From positions 62,001 through 126,000 of the forward strand of contig NZ_WMIF01000004.1 of NCBI RefSeq assembly GCF_009711185.1: a stretch of 64,000 nt of DNA. Reading direction: 5' to 3'. Positions 1 to 8,329 of this stretch are shown here, one piece after another (position 1 is the stretch's first letter; every line of letters starts with the position of its first letter). The DNA is from Paracoccus limosus. GTDB taxonomy: Bacteria > Pseudomonadota > Alphaproteobacteria > Rhodobacterales > Rhodobacteraceae. The notes beneath the pieces are model-generated. The model was not told the DNA's origin and did not search any database. It saw only the letters and a list, made by a program, of their open reading frames with translations. The translations under genes and the position numbers were made by a program.

Positions 1-1400
1 TGGCCTATACGCTGGCCGACGGGCGAGAATATGTCCGCGCCGCGCTGAAGGCCGGAATGAATGTCGACGATTTCGCCGGGCGGCTGTCGTTCTTTTTCGC
101 CATCGGCATGAACTTCTTCATGGAGGTCGCCAAGCTGCGCGCGGCGCGGCTGCTGTGGACGCGGATCATGAAGGAGTTCGCGCCGAAAAAGGCGGGCAGC
201 CTGATGCTGCGCACGCATTGCCAGACCTCGGGCGTCAGCTTGCAAGAACAGGACCCCTATAACAACGTGGTCCGCACCGCCTATGAGGCGATGGCGGCGG
301 CCCTGGGCGGCACGCAATCGCTGCACACCAATGCACTGGACGAGGCAATTGCCCTGCCCACCGAGTTCAGCGCCCGGATCGCGCGCAACACCCAGCTGAT
401 CCTGCAAGAGGAAACCGGCATCACCCATGTCGTCGACCCCTTGGCGGGCAGCTATTACGTCGAAAGCCTGACCGCCGAGCTGGCCGACAAGGCCTGGGCA
501 CTGATCGAGGAAGTCGAGGCGATGGGCGGCATGACCAAGGCCGTGGCCTCGGGCATGCCCAAGCTGCGCATCGAGGAAACGGCGGCGCGGCGTCAGGCCC
601 AGATCGACCGGGGCGAGGATGTGATCGTCGGCGTGAACAAATACCGGCTGGCGCAACAGGACCCGATCGAGATCCTCGACATCGACAATATGAAGGTGCG
701 CGAGGCGCAGATCGCCCGGCTGAACCAGATCCGCGCCAGCCGCGACGAGGCCGCCTGTCAGGCCGCCCTGCTGGAGCTGGGCCGGCGCACGGTCGAGGGC
801 GGCAACCTGCTGGAGGCGGCGGTCGAATGTGCCCGCGCCCGTGCCAGCGTCGGTGAAATCAGCCTGGCCATGGAGGGCACCTTTGGTCGGCACAGGGCGG
901 AGGTGAGGACTTTGGCAGGGGTATATGGCGCCGCCTATGAGGGCGACGAGGAGTTCGCGCAGATCCAGCGCGACGTCGAGGCCTTTGCCGAGGAAGAGGG
1001 CCGGCGTCCGCGCATGCTGGTGGTCAAGATGGGTCAGGACGGCCATGACCGCGGCGCCAAGGTCATCGCCACCGCCTTCGCCGATATCGGCTTTGACGTC
1101 GACGTGGGGCCCTTGTTCCAGACGCCCGAGGAGGCGGCGCAGGACGCCATCGACAACGACGTGCATGTCATTGGCATCTCGTCTCAGGCGGCGGGTCACA
1201 AGACGCTGGCGCCCAAACTGATCGCGGCGCTGAAGGAACAGGGCGCAGGCGAGATCATCGTGATCTGCGGCGGCGTGATCCCGCAGCAGGATTACGATTT
1301 CCTGACCCGCGCCGGAGTGAAGGCGATCTTTGGTCCCGGCACCAATATTCCGGCGGCGGCGAAGGATATCCTTGCGCTGATCCGCGCCGCCCGCGCCTGA
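1..1400 (+). CDS. scpA: Methylmalonyl-CoA mutase, C-terminal part (5' truncated by window)
   Basis: Last ~465 residues of the adenosylcobalamin-dependent mutase that interconverts methylmalonyl-CoA and succinyl-CoA. The frame is open from base 3, so the N-terminal part lies outside the window. The end of the substrate-binding barrel is recognisable ([26 protein letters not shown]), then a linker, then the cobalamin domain with DGHDRG; its His codon at 1044-1046 supplies the lower cobalt ligand. Both domains on one chain fits the single-chain family. It serves propionyl-CoA use and the ethylmalonyl-CoA pathway, consistent with mcd at 37909-39552. Ethylmalonyl-CoA mutase was considered, but the motifs fit methylmalonyl-CoA mutase better. 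Confidence 0.95.
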   Translation, partial: AYTLADGREYVRAALKAGMNVDDFAGRLSFFFAIGMNFFMEVAKLRAARLLWTRIMKEFAPKKAGSLMLRTHCQTSGVSLQEQDPYNNVVRTAYEAMAAALGGTQSLHTNALDEAIALPTEFSARIARNTQLILQEETGITHVVDPLAGSYYVESLTAELADKAWALIEEVEAMGGMTKAVASGMPKLRIEETAARRQAQIDRGEDVIVGVNKYRLAQQDPIEILDIDNMKVREAQIARLNQIRASRDEAACQAALLELGRRTVEGGNLLEAAVECARARASVGEISLAMEGTFGRHRAEVRTLAGVYGAAYEGDEEFAQIQRDVEAFAEEEGRRPRMLVVKMGQDGHDRGAKVIATAFADIGFDVDVGPLFQTPEEAAQDAIDNDVHVIGISSQAAGHKTLAPKLIAALKEQGAGEIIVICGGVIPQQDYDFLTRAGVKAIFGPGTNIPAAAKDILALIRAARA

Positions 1401-1415
1401 GACCCGCGCGCATCG

Positions 1416-1455
1416 CCCGGCGGCCAACGTCGCCGGGTATTTGGAAAATGGTGAA
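1416..1455. repeat. Dispersed hairpin element, copy 1
   Basis: CCCGGCG/CGCCGGG stem (1416-1422, 1431-1437) merging into the core GGGTATTTGGAAAATGG (1435-1451), just after the mutase gene. Confidence 0.65.
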
Positions 1456-1557
1456 GACCGATGCTGCGCTGGGTCCGGGCGCGGGGTCTGGTGGTGCGGC
1501 GCTGTCTTGTGTCGGGTGGGGTCGCGTGCCAGACTCGGGGCAAAGCAAGGGGCGGGC

Positions 1558-2382
1558 ATGAACGACGGGCGCAACGGCACGGTCAAGCAGATCATCTGCA
1601 TCAAATGGGGCACGAAATTTGGGCCCGAGTTCGTCAACCGCCTGCATGGTATGATCGCGCGCAATATCACGCCGCCGTTCCAACTGTATTGCTTTACCGA
1701 TGACGGCAGCGGGCTGCACCCGGACATCGCCGTGCGGCCCCTGCCCGAGTTCAGTTATCAGGCGCCGGTCAATACCAAGGGAAAATGGCCGAAATCGCGG
1801 CTTTGGGGCGATCTGGGCGATGTGACCGGGGTGGTGCTGTTTCTGGATCTGGACGTGATCGTCACCGGTAGTCTGGATGATTTCTTCAGCTATGGCGATC
1901 CCGATGACACCGTGCTGGGGCTGAACCCGAACACGCCGCTGGAAAAGATGGGTCAAACCTCGGTCTATCGGATGCGGGTCGGCAAGCTGAAGCCCCTGCA
2001 GGAGATCTTTCGCGCCGATCCGCAGGCTGCGGCCGACAAGTTCAAATACGAGCAGCGTTTCGTCACCCGCAATGCGCCGGGCGGCGTCAAGTTCTGGCCC
2101 AGAGGCTGGCTGGCGCATTTCCGCATGCATTGCGTGCCGAATTTCCCGCTGAACTACTGGCGGGACGCGCGCATCCCGCGCGCCACCCGCATCGTGATCT
2201 TTCCCGGCAACCTGAACCCGCCCGACGCCATCGCCGGCCGCTGGGACGAGGCGGACCAGCATCTTGCGCCGATGGACCATCTGCGCGCCGCATTTGACGG
2301 CCGCCGGCGCGAAAGCCTTGGCAAGCACCTGCGCCATTACCTGCGCCCTGTGCCCTGGGTCAAAGAGCTGTGGCGCGAATAG
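1558..2382 (+). CDS. GT-A-fold glycosyltransferase-like protein
   Basis: 274-residue soluble protein. It opens with a beta strand (KQIICIKWG), carries CFTDD near residue 45-49 and a DxD-type motif FLDLDV (D97, D99) followed by GSLDDFF, the pattern of nucleotide-sugar-dependent GT-A transferases related to family 8. The C-terminus is basic. The ATG at 1558 is preceded by AAGGGGCGG-like purines; the longer frame from 1441 would run through a repeat element and is rejected. The next gene starts inside its last codons (13-base overlap), so the two are probably translated together. Donor and acceptor cannot be read from sequence. Confidence 0.75.
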   Translation: MNDGRNGTVKQIICIKWGTKFGPEFVNRLHGMIARNITPPFQLYCFTDDGSGLHPDIAVRPLPEFSYQAPVNTKGKWPKSRLWGDLGDVTGVVLFLDLDVIVTGSLDDFFSYGDPDDTVLGLNPNTPLEKMGQTSVYRMRVGKLKPLQEIFRADPQAAADKFKYEQRFVTRNAPGGVKFWPRGWLAHFRMHCVPNFPLNYWRDARIPRATRIVIFPGNLNPPDAIAGRWDEADQHLAPMDHLRAAFDGRRRESLGKHLRHYLRPVPWVKELWRE

Positions 2383-2903
2383 GCGCCGCCCCCGAAAGCT
2401 ATCACGGCCTGCCGCCCGATTTCGCGGCGGCCTTGGGGCAATGCGTCGCGGCCTTTGGCTGGCTTGAGGAGATCATCAAGCGCACGCTTTACGCGCTGGA
2501 CCGCGCCCGGCTGGCCGACGACCTGAGCGAGGCCGAGTTGCAGCATTGGCTGGAGCGGATCGGGCAACTGGCCGATGACTCGATGGGGACGCTGATCGAG
2601 CAACTGGATGCCGCGATGCGCCGCCATCCGGGCCTGCGCGAACGTAACCAGATCACCGAACGGCTGGCCGCGATCAAGCTGATGCGCAATCTGCTGTGCC
2701 ATGCCTCGTGGCGGCCGACCGAGGATCCGACGCGCTGGCATCCGGCCTTTGTCAGCACGCGCGGTCATGTTCAGGACAAGGCGCTGTCGACGCCCGAGCT
2801 GGAGCGCATCCGTCAGGACACGATCGAGATCGGCATGCGCGTTTTGCATGTCATGCGCGCCACCGGGATCAGCGGCTATTGGGCCGGCGACGACGAGGAC
2901 TAA
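2370..2903 (+). CDS. HEPN-like all-alpha hypothetical protein
   Basis: 177 residues, GTG start, overlapping the glycosyltransferase-like gene by 13 bases. Predicted almost wholly helical. Helix one (FGWLEEIIKRTLYAL) and a later RNLLCHASW segment (R106-N107-x3-H111) match the R-N-x3-H signature (Rx4H) of HEPN domains, many of which are metal-independent RNases in toxin, abortive-infection and RNA-processing systems. I do not recognise a named family. The motif is visible; the RNase function is inference, and many HEPN-fold proteins are inactive or have other roles. No antitoxin-like partner (for example a MNT nucleotidyltransferase) lies next to it; hom follows after 65 bases. Confidence 0.6.
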   Translation: MARIGAAPESYHGLPPDFAAALGQCVAAFGWLEEIIKRTLYALDRARLADDLSEAELQHWLERIGQLADDSMGTLIEQLDAAMRRHPGLRERNQITERLAAIKLMRNLLCHASWRPTEDPTRWHPAFVSTRGHVQDKALSTPELERIRQDTIEIGMRVLHVMRATGISGYWAGDDED

Positions 2904-2911
2904 CCCCCGCG

Positions 2912-2940
2912 TTGCAACGCCTGTCGCCTTGCGCTAACTA
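2912..2940 (+). promoter_or_regulatory. Possible sigma-70 promoter of hom
   Basis: TTGCAA at 2912-2917 and TAACTA at 2935-2940 are separated by 17 bases, 29 bases before the hom ATG. The -10 match is poor, so this is only a candidate. Confidence 0.25.
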
Positions 2941-2968
2941 CCGGCCTGTCCATAAGCACGAGTATCCC

Positions 2969-4285
2969 ATGACCGCCCAGAATTCGGGGCAGACCGCCTC
3001 TCCGCTGCGTCTCGGCATTGCCGGGCTGGGGACCGTCGGCACCGGCACCGTCAAGATCATCCAGAACCATGCCGCGCTCTTGGCGGCGCGCTCGGGCCGG
3101 CCGGTGGCGATCACCGCAGTCAGCGCCCGCGACCGGATGAAGAACCGCGACGTCGATCTGTCGGCCTATGCCTGGGAAGACGACGCCCGGGCGCTGGCGG
3201 TGCGCGACGATGTCGATGTGTTCGTCGAACTGGTTGGCGGCCATGAGGGCGTCGCCCGCGAGGCCGTGACCGCCGCGCTGCGCGCCGGCAAGGATGTGGT
3301 CACCGCCAACAAGGCGCTGCTGGCGATCCATGGTCAGGAACTGGCCGAGCTGGCCGATGCCGAGGGCCGCGTGCTGCGTTTCGAGGCAGCGGTGGCGGGC
3401 GGTATCCCCGTCATCAAGGCGATGACCGAGTCGCTGGCCGGCAACCAGATTCGCCGCGTCATGGGCGTGATGAACGGCACCTGCAACTATATCCTGACCC
3501 GGATGGAAAGCGGCGGCCTGCCCTATGAGCAGGTCTTCGAAGAGGCGCGGCAGCTGGGCTATCTTGAGGCCGATCCGACACTGGACGTCGGCGGCATCGA
3601 CGCCAGCCACAAGCTGGCAATCCTGTCGGCCATCGCCTTTGGCACCCGCCCGGCCTTTGGTTCGGTCGAGATCGAGGGCATCGAGCGCATCAGCATCGAC
3701 GACATCCGCCGCGCCGCCGACATGGGCTATCGCATCAAGCTCTTGGGCGTGGCGCAGATGACCGGCCGCGGGCTGGAACAGCGCATGTCGCCCTGTCTGG
3801 TGCCGGCCGACAGCCCGCTGGGCCAGCTGCAAGGCGGCACGAACATGGTGGTGATCGAGGGCGACTCGGTCGGACAGATCGTCTTGCGCGGCGCCGGTGC
3901 GGGCGAAGGCCCGACCGCCAGCGCCGTGCTGTCCGATATCGTGGAAATCGCGCGCGGCGTGCGCATTCCGGCCTTTGGCCAGCCGGCGCAGGCGCTGTCG
4001 GTGCCGCAGGCGGCGCGCACCGCCGTGCCGGCCGCCTATTACATCCGCTTGGCGCTGGCCGACAAACCGGGTGCACTGGCCAAGGTGGCAAGCGTGCTGG
4101 GCGAGGCCGGGATCTCGATCGACCGGATGCGGCAATATGGCAAGCATGACGAGGAGGGCGTGGCGCCGGTGCTGATCGTCACGCACAAGACCACGCCCGA
4201 GGCCATCGACCACGCCATCGCCGCCCTGCCCGAAACCGGCGTCATCGCCGGCGCCCCGGTCGAGCTGCGCATCGAGGAAGTCTGA
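2969..4285 (+). CDS. hom: Homoserine dehydrogenase
   Basis: 438 residues. NAD(P)H-dependent reduction of aspartate semialdehyde to homoserine, the branch to threonine and methionine. The N-terminal Rossmann motif GLGTVGTGT lies near residues 19-27. The catalytic domain contains ELVGG, TANKALLA, MNGTCNYILTRM and EADPTLDVGGIDASHKLAIL. A C-terminal ACT domain from about residue 350 (YYIRLALADKPGALAKVASVL) is the usual site of threonine feedback. Start at ATG 2969 chosen because conserved sequence begins soon after; no strong Shine-Dalgarno precedes it. The long open frame upstream overlaps the previous gene and is spurious. Confidence 0.97.
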   Translation: MTAQNSGQTASPLRLGIAGLGTVGTGTVKIIQNHAALLAARSGRPVAITAVSARDRMKNRDVDLSAYAWEDDARALAVRDDVDVFVELVGGHEGVAREAVTAALRAGKDVVTANKALLAIHGQELAELADAEGRVLRFEAAVAGGIPVIKAMTESLAGNQIRRVMGVMNGTCNYILTRMESGGLPYEQVFEEARQLGYLEADPTLDVGGIDASHKLAILSAIAFGTRPAFGSVEIEGIERISIDDIRRAADMGYRIKLLGVAQMTGRGLEQRMSPCLVPADSPLGQLQGGTNMVVIEGDSVGQIVLRGAGAGEGPTASAVLSDIVEIARGVRIPAFGQPAQALSVPQAARTAVPAAYYIRLALADKPGALAKVASVLGEAGISIDRMRQYGKHDEEGVAPVLIVTHKTTPEAIDHAIAALPETGVIAGAPVELRIEEV

Positions 4286-4291
4286 CGACAG

Positions 4292-4313
4292 GGGCGCGGT
4301 CGTCGCCGCGCCC
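4292..4313. terminator. GC stem-loop between convergent hom and gntR
   Basis: GGGCGCGG at 4292-4299 pairs with CCGCGCCC at 4306-4313 around a six-base loop. It sits in the 27-base gap between two converging genes. There is no T-run, so intrinsic termination is uncertain. Confidence 0.35.
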
Positions 4314-4960
4314 TAGCCCTGCTGTGCCAGATGCCGCAGCCCATGCGTCACATCGGCCCGCACCGCCAGCCGCAGCCCCGGCTCATCCCCCGCCCGCAAC
4401 GAGGCGAGGATCATGCGGTGGTGGCGCGGCGGCTCGTGGCGTTTGACCCGGCCATAGAGCATCCGCATGGTCGGCCCCAGCTGCAGCCAGACCGTTTCCA
4501 GCACCGCCAGCATCGCCGGCGCCTGCGCGCGCAGGTAAAGCGTGCGGTGAAATTCCAGATTGGTGCGGATATAGGCCACGGCATCATGCGCCTCGACCGC
4601 CTCGCCGATGGCGGAATTGATCAGCGCCAGCCGGTCGATCAGCGCCTGATGCGCGCGCGGCAGGGCGCGGGTCGCCAGTTCCGGCTCGATCAGCGCGCGC
4701 AGCGCCGCCAGTTCCTCGATCCGCTCGACCGACAGCTCGGGGGTCGAGATGCGGCCGGAACTGGACAGCGACAGCGCGCCTTCGGCGACCAGACGCCGCA
4801 CCGCCTCGCGCGCTGGCGTCATCGAGACGCGATGCTCGGCCGCAAGCCCGCGCAGGGTCAGCGGCAGGCCGGGCGGCAATTCGCCCAGCATGATGCGGCT
4901 GCGCAGGCGACGATACAGGCGCTCATGCGCGGGGGTTTCGGGGGGGCGGTTCGCGGTCAT
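4313..4960 (-). CDS. GntR-family transcriptional regulator, FCD subfamily
   Basis: About 215 residues. The N-terminal winged helix has the GntR recognition pattern (LRGLAAEHRVSMTPAREAVRRL), and the all-helical C-terminal FCD effector domain carries RALIEPELATRA and NLEFHRTLY; FCD domains usually bind small carboxylates, often with a metal. The ATG at 4960 has AGGG seven bases upstream, which favours it over the upstream ATGs at 4966 and 4975. A TGTGATCACA palindrome lies 16 bases upstream and could be its own operator. No catabolic genes adjoin it, so the ligand is unknown. Confidence 0.88.
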   Translation of the reverse strand: MTANRPPETPAHERLYRRLRSRIMLGELPPGLPLTLRGLAAEHRVSMTPAREAVRRLVAEGALSLSSSGRISTPELSVERIEELAALRALIEPELATRALPRAHQALIDRLALINSAIGEAVEAHDAVAYIRTNLEFHRTLYLRAQAPAMLAVLETVWLQLGPTMRMLYGRVKRHEPPRHHRMILASLRAGDEPGLRLAVRADVTHGLRHLAQQG

Positions 4961-4976
4961 GCTCATGCCCTGCATA

Positions 4977-4986
4977 TGTGATCACA
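4977..4986. promoter_or_regulatory. Perfect 10-bp palindrome upstream of gntR
   Basis: TGTGATCACA lies just upstream of the GntR-family gene, where autoregulatory FCD operators are commonly found. Binding by this protein is inference. Confidence 0.35.
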
Positions 4987-4998
4987 AAGGCGGCGGCG

Positions 4999-5718
4999 TC
5001 AACCGTCCAGACCGGCCCCATCCGGCGCAGCGGCAAAGCGCCATGCCAGCAGATCGGTGCCATTCTGGCGCAGCCAGCCACGATGCTCTTGCCAATCGGG
5101 CACCAGCCGCGCGGTCGCGGCCCAGAAGGCCGGAGAATGGTCCATATGCAGCAGATGCGCGACCTCATGCGCGGCGACGTAATCCAGCACCGCCGGCGGC
5201 GCCATCGCCAGTCGCCAGGAATACATCAGCCGGCCGTCATGTGTGCAGCTGCCCCAGCGCGAGCGGGTGTCGCGCAGGCTGATGCTGCGAAAGCCGCGCC
5301 CCAGCCGCGCGGCATGGCGGTCCGAGGCCGCGACCAGCCGGGCATGGGCCAGATGTTTCAGAAAGGCTGCCGCAGCCGGCCCGGCGGGACGCGCACCCGG
5401 CACCAGAAGCGCCTCACCCTCGATCCGGGCGGCGCGCAGGGGGGCGGGGGTGATGCGCAGCAACTGCCCCTCGACCGGCAGCAGCACGCCGGGGCCGACG
5501 ATCTGGGCGCGGGGCAGATCGGCCCGCACCCGGCGCAACCAGTCGGCGCGGGATTCGGCAAAGGCGCGGCCTTCGGACAGGCTGGCGCGCAGGGGCAGCG
5601 TCAGCACCACCTGCCCCTCGGCCCGGGTGACGCGCAGCGTCATGCGCCGCGCCCGCGCCGAACGGCGCAACAGCACCGGAATATCGCCGCCCACCGTAAA
5701 GCCCTGCGCTGTCGCCAT
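4999..5718 (-). CDS. YgjP-like (DUF45) zinc metallopeptidase
   Basis: 239 residues with the M48-related YgjP layout: a beta-rich N-terminal half, RWGSC near 155-158, and the zinc motif HEVAH (H184, E185, H188) followed by HMDHSPAFW, in which H194 is the likely third ligand. Predicted cytoplasmic, since no signal peptide is present. The physiological substrate of the family is poorly known. The start at 5718 gives the conserved N-terminus; the longer frame to 5814 would run into the upstream region of the divergent FYDLN gene. The stop is 38 bases from the GntR gene start on the same strand, so co-transcription is possible. Confidence 0.88.
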   Translation of the reverse strand: MATAQGFTVGGDIPVLLRRSARARRMTLRVTRAEGQVVLTLPLRASLSEGRAFAESRADWLRRVRADLPRAQIVGPGVLLPVEGQLLRITPAPLRAARIEGEALLVPGARPAGPAAAAFLKHLAHARLVAASDRHAARLGRGFRSISLRDTRSRWGSCTHDGRLMYSWRLAMAPPAVLDYVAAHEVAHLLHMDHSPAFWAATARLVPDWQEHRGWLRQNGTDLLAWRFAAAPDGAGLDG

Positions 5719-5864
5719 GCCGTCTCTGCCTTGCAACCCCGGTCGTTCCCACCTAGTTACTGACCCTGACCGTGCCTGACCAGCGGGGGAAAAGGCTTTG
5801 ACAGCCTGCACCACCTATGGCAGGGGACAGCGGATTTACCTAACTGCGGCGGAAAGAGAATACC

Positions 5865-6188
5865 ATGCCCAAAGAGGAATGGGGCACCAAGCGTCAGTGC
5901 CCCCATTGTGCGACCCGCTTTTACGACCTGATGAACGATCCGATGACCTGCCCGGCCTGCGGCAACGTGTTCACGGCGGAAAGCCTGACCAGTGGCCGGA
6001 CCCGCTCGCTGATCGCAGAGAAGACTGCGGCTCGGGACGACGATCAGAACGATCTGGTCGATGATGACGATCTGGACGATGACGCCGACAGCGGCGATCT
6101 GGACGACGATCTGCTGGACGATGACGATGACGACGGCGACGTGTCGCTGGACGACATCGCCGATGTCCCGGAGAGCGACGAGGACTGA
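5865..6188 (+). CDS. TIGR02300 family protein (FYDLN acidic domain)
   Basis: 107 residues. The N-terminus is a small zinc ribbon with C12-x2-C15 and C29-x2-C32 surrounding the family signature FYDL (19-22). From about residue 57 the protein becomes an almost continuous Asp/Glu tract with runs of up to six Asp. The family is widespread in Alphaproteobacteria and has no firm function; the ribbon plus polyacidic tail would suit a nucleic-acid or RNA polymerase mimic or chaperone, but that is speculation. A good Rho-independent terminator follows. Confidence 0.92.
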   Translation: MPKEEWGTKRQCPHCATRFYDLMNDPMTCPACGNVFTAESLTSGRTRSLIAEKTAARDDDQNDLVDDDDLDDDADSGDLDDDLLDDDDDDGDVSLDDIADVPESDED

Positions 6189-6214
6189 TCCCCGTCATCC
6201 ACCGCAAAGCGAAT

Positions 6215-6248
6215 ACACCCCCGCTGGCGCCGCCACGGGGGTGTTTTC
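6215..6248. terminator. Rho-independent terminator after the FYDLN gene
   Basis: ACACCCCCG at 6215-6223 pairs with CGGGGGTGT at 6236-6244 around a 12-base loop and runs into TTTT at 6244-6247. It lies between converging genes and could serve the plus strand best. Confidence 0.8.
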
Positions 6249-6264
6249 ATGTCCGGGTGGTTGG

Positions 6265-6897
6265 TCAATCGGTGGCGCGGTCGCGCCGCGCCTGCATCCG
6301 TGCGGCCAGCGCCTCTTGCCCCGCGCCGCGCAGGCCGGCAATCGCGCCCTCCAGATCGCGCGGCGCGCGGTTCTGGCTCAGCTTGGATTTTGCCAGCACC
6401 TGCCCCACCTCGATGCGCAGCGCGACGATATGGGCCAGCATCTCTTGCAGGTAATCCGGCGGCGCATCGGCCATGCGCCAGCCTGCGGCACCATGCAGCC
6501 GCCGTTCGTGCTGGCGGGTCAGCAGGCCGACGGCGGCACGCTTGGCCTGTTCGCCATGCTGAAACCAGATCCGGCCGCGCATATGCACCACCTCATAGTT
6601 CCAGGTCGGGACATGGCGGTGATGCTCGGCCTTGGAGGGGTAATAGTTCGGCGAAACATAGCCCTGTTCGCCCAGAAAGATCGCCAGCACCTCCTGCCCC
6701 TCGGCGATCAGCCGGTGCATGTCATTGGCCAATGCCACATGACCGATCAGCCGCCCGCCCGAGGCCCCAAGCAGCGGCAGGTGATTGGCGAGTAACCCCT
6801 GCGCCGTCTGCGCCACGACACAGGCCAAGGGCGCGGCTTCGGTCACGCGGGCGATCTGGGTCGGGTCCAGTTCCTGAAAATGCGGCGGGATATACAT
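6265..6897 (-). CDS. PaiB-family FMN-binding protein
   Basis: 210 residues. Begins MYIPPHF, the hallmark of PaiB proteins, and contains ANHLPLL, GHVALAND and the SPNYYPSK...VPTWNYEVVH block that forms the flavin-binding split barrel. In Bacillus PaiB is described as a negative regulator of sporulation and degradative enzymes; alphaproteobacterial homologues are uncharacterised and may be FMN- or heme-binding enzymes. The start at 6897 has GGAG seven bases upstream, which rules out the longer frame. Downstream of carD on the same strand but separated from it by a terminator. Confidence 0.9.
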   Translation of the reverse strand: MYIPPHFQELDPTQIARVTEAAPLACVVAQTAQGLLANHLPLLGASGGRLIGHVALANDMHRLIAEGQEVLAIFLGEQGYVSPNYYPSKAEHHRHVPTWNYEVVHMRGRIWFQHGEQAKRAAVGLLTRQHERRLHGAAGWRMADAPPDYLQEMLAHIVALRIEVGQVLAKSKLSQNRAPRDLEGAIAGLRGAGQEALAARMQARRDRATD

Positions 6898-6916
6898 CTG
6901 CGCTCCTGCGGGCATG

Positions 6917-6946
6917 AAAAAGGGCGCCACCTGGGCGCCCCTTTTT
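6917..6946 (-). terminator. Intrinsic terminator after carD
   Basis: GGGCGCC at 6922-6928 and GGCGCCC at 6934-6940 form a stem with a five-base loop. A-run on the left and T-run on the right make it bidirectional; on the minus strand it ends carD transcripts just ahead of the PaiB ribosome-binding site. Confidence 0.75.
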
Positions 6947-6963
6947 ACGATCTGGCAAACGGA

Positions 6964-7473
6964 TCAGGCGGCGCGCGCGGTCAGCACGGTCTCGACCTTT
7001 TTCTGGGCGCCGGCCTCATCCATGCCCGACACAGCCGCCACTTCGCGCGTCAGCCGGTCCAGCGCGGCTTCGTAAAGCTGACGCTCGGAATAGGACTGCT
7101 CACGCTGGTCGTCATTGCGGTGCAGATCGCGCACGACCTCGGCGATCGACATCAGGTCACCCGAGTTGATCTTTTGCTCATATTCCTGCGCGCGGCGCGA
7201 CCACATCGCGCGTTTCACGCGGGCCTTGCCCTTCAGCGTTTCCAGCGCCCGGTCAATCAGGTCGGGAGTCGAAAGGCCGCGCATGCCGATTTCGGTCGCG
7301 CGCGAGGTCGGCACGCGCAGCGTCATCTTGTCCTTTTCGAACGAGATCACGAACATTTCGAGGCGCAGACCGGCGATCTCCTGCTCTTCGATGGACACGA
7401 TGCGGCCCACGCCATGGGTCGGATAGACCACGAAATCATCGGGGCGGAATTCGGTCTTCTTGGCTTTCGACAT
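6964..7473 (-). CDS. carD: CarD-family transcriptional regulator
   Basis: 169 residues. The N-terminal RNA polymerase interacting domain carries DDFVVYPTHGVGRIVSIEEQ, the family signature; the C-terminal half is helical and basic (RVKRAMWSRRAQEYEQK) and binds upstream promoter DNA. CarD stabilises the RNA polymerase open complex, notably at rRNA and other housekeeping promoters. Start at ATG 7473 has AAGGAAA upstream. A separate promoter is proposed at 7645-7673, giving a leader of about 165 bases, and an intrinsic terminator follows the gene, so it is likely monocistronic. Confidence 0.95.
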   Translation of the reverse strand: MSKAKKTEFRPDDFVVYPTHGVGRIVSIEEQEIAGLRLEMFVISFEKDKMTLRVPTSRATEIGMRGLSTPDLIDRALETLKGKARVKRAMWSRRAQEYEQKINSGDLMSIAEVVRDLHRNDDQREQSYSERQLYEAALDRLTREVAAVSGMDEAGAQKKVETVLTARAA

Positions 7474-7815
7474 TGAATTTCCTTCACAGCGGCGCCTGTC
7501 TGCGGCGCAAAGAACCCCAAGGCGGGTTTCCCCGACCTTATGGGCCAACATTGTTGTTTTTCGATCCCGGCCGTAGCAGTCGGTCAGGGCAGGCAGCACC
7601 CCCGATCAGGCCACACAAGTGGCCCTGCGGCGGTATGTGTCATTCATATATCACGAATCAGCGCAGAAATCAAAGCCGGCGCGACGTCAAAGCCGATGCA
7701 ATGCAAAACGGTCAAATCGGACAAGAAAACGGGGGCTTACCGGCGAAATGACATGCAAATTCTCGCCGATGGCGCAGCAACCGGCGGGAGCGTTCAAGCC
7801 AGTGTGATAGCGCGA
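7474..7815. other. 342-base intergenic region carD / fdxA
   Basis: Holds a candidate carD promoter and a short hairpin (GGCCAC, then ACAA, then GTGGCC, near 7609-7624) within the predicted carD leader. No convincing coding region was seen. A frame crossing here on the plus strand (7540-8697) runs antisense through fdxA and the S4 gene and is not believed. Confidence 0.6.
7645..7673 (-). promoter_or_regulatory. Candidate sigma-70 promoter of carD
   Basis: On the minus strand TTGATT (7668-7673) and TATATG (7645-7650) are 17 bases apart, predicting a start near 7638. Confidence 0.45.
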
Positions 7816-8154
7816 TCAGTCGCCCTCGCCCGGATTGGGCGAGAAGTATTTCGCAAGCTTGTCGGCCTGACCGTCCATTTCCTCATAGCCCGGCATCGGC
7901 TCTTTCTTGCGGGTGATGACCGGCCAGACTTCGGCGTATTTCCGGTTGAACTCGACCCAGGTTTCCATGTCCGGCTCGGTATCGGGACGGATGGCGTCGG
8001 CGGGGCACTCGGGCTCGCACACGCCGCAGTCGATGCATTCGTCGGGATGGATGACCAGCGTGTTTTCGCCTTCGTAGAAACAGTCCACGGGGCACACCTC
8101 AACGCAATCGGTGTATTTGCACATGATGCAGTTATCGGTGACGACATAGGTCAT
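7816..8154 (-). CDS. fdxA: Seven-iron ferredoxin FdxA
   Basis: 112 residues, the usual length for this ferredoxin II type. Cysteines C9, C17 and C50 fit a 3Fe-4S cluster, and C21, C40, C43 and C46 a 4Fe-4S cluster; C12 and C25 are extra. The C-terminal extension after residue 55 ([13 protein letters not shown]) is typical of Azotobacter FdI relatives. A soluble low-potential electron carrier whose partner is not fixed by context. Start at ATG 8154 is set by the conserved MTYVVTDNC. It lies between carD and an S4 RNA-binding gene, a neighbourhood commonly seen in Rhodobacteraceae. Confidence 0.96.
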   Translation of the reverse strand: MTYVVTDNCIMCKYTDCVEVCPVDCFYEGENTLVIHPDECIDCGVCEPECPADAIRPDTEPDMETWVEFNRKYAEVWPVITRKKEPMPGYEEMDGQADKLAKYFSPNPGEGD

Positions 8155-8329
8155 GGCGCATCTATTCCTGTTTCCTGCCCGGCTAGTTACGCCCGGTGGG
8201 TTGATCATTCAAGGCCGTGGCGCCGAAAAGACCCCGGGCCCGAAAGGCCGTGCCCGCGGTGGAATGCCATTCCAAACCCGGCCGATTCGGTGAAATGCTG
8301 TTCGCTGGCGGCTGCCCTGCGGGCAAGAA

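Noticed and set aside
5798..5826. TTGACA at 5798 as promoter of the FYDLN gene.
   Set aside because: The hexamer at the correct spacing is CAGGGG; the TATGG-like sequence is only 11 bases away.
8201..8212. TTGATCATTCAA upstream of fdxA as an FNR box.
   Set aside because: It is two bases too short between half-sites for TTGAT-N4-ATCAA.
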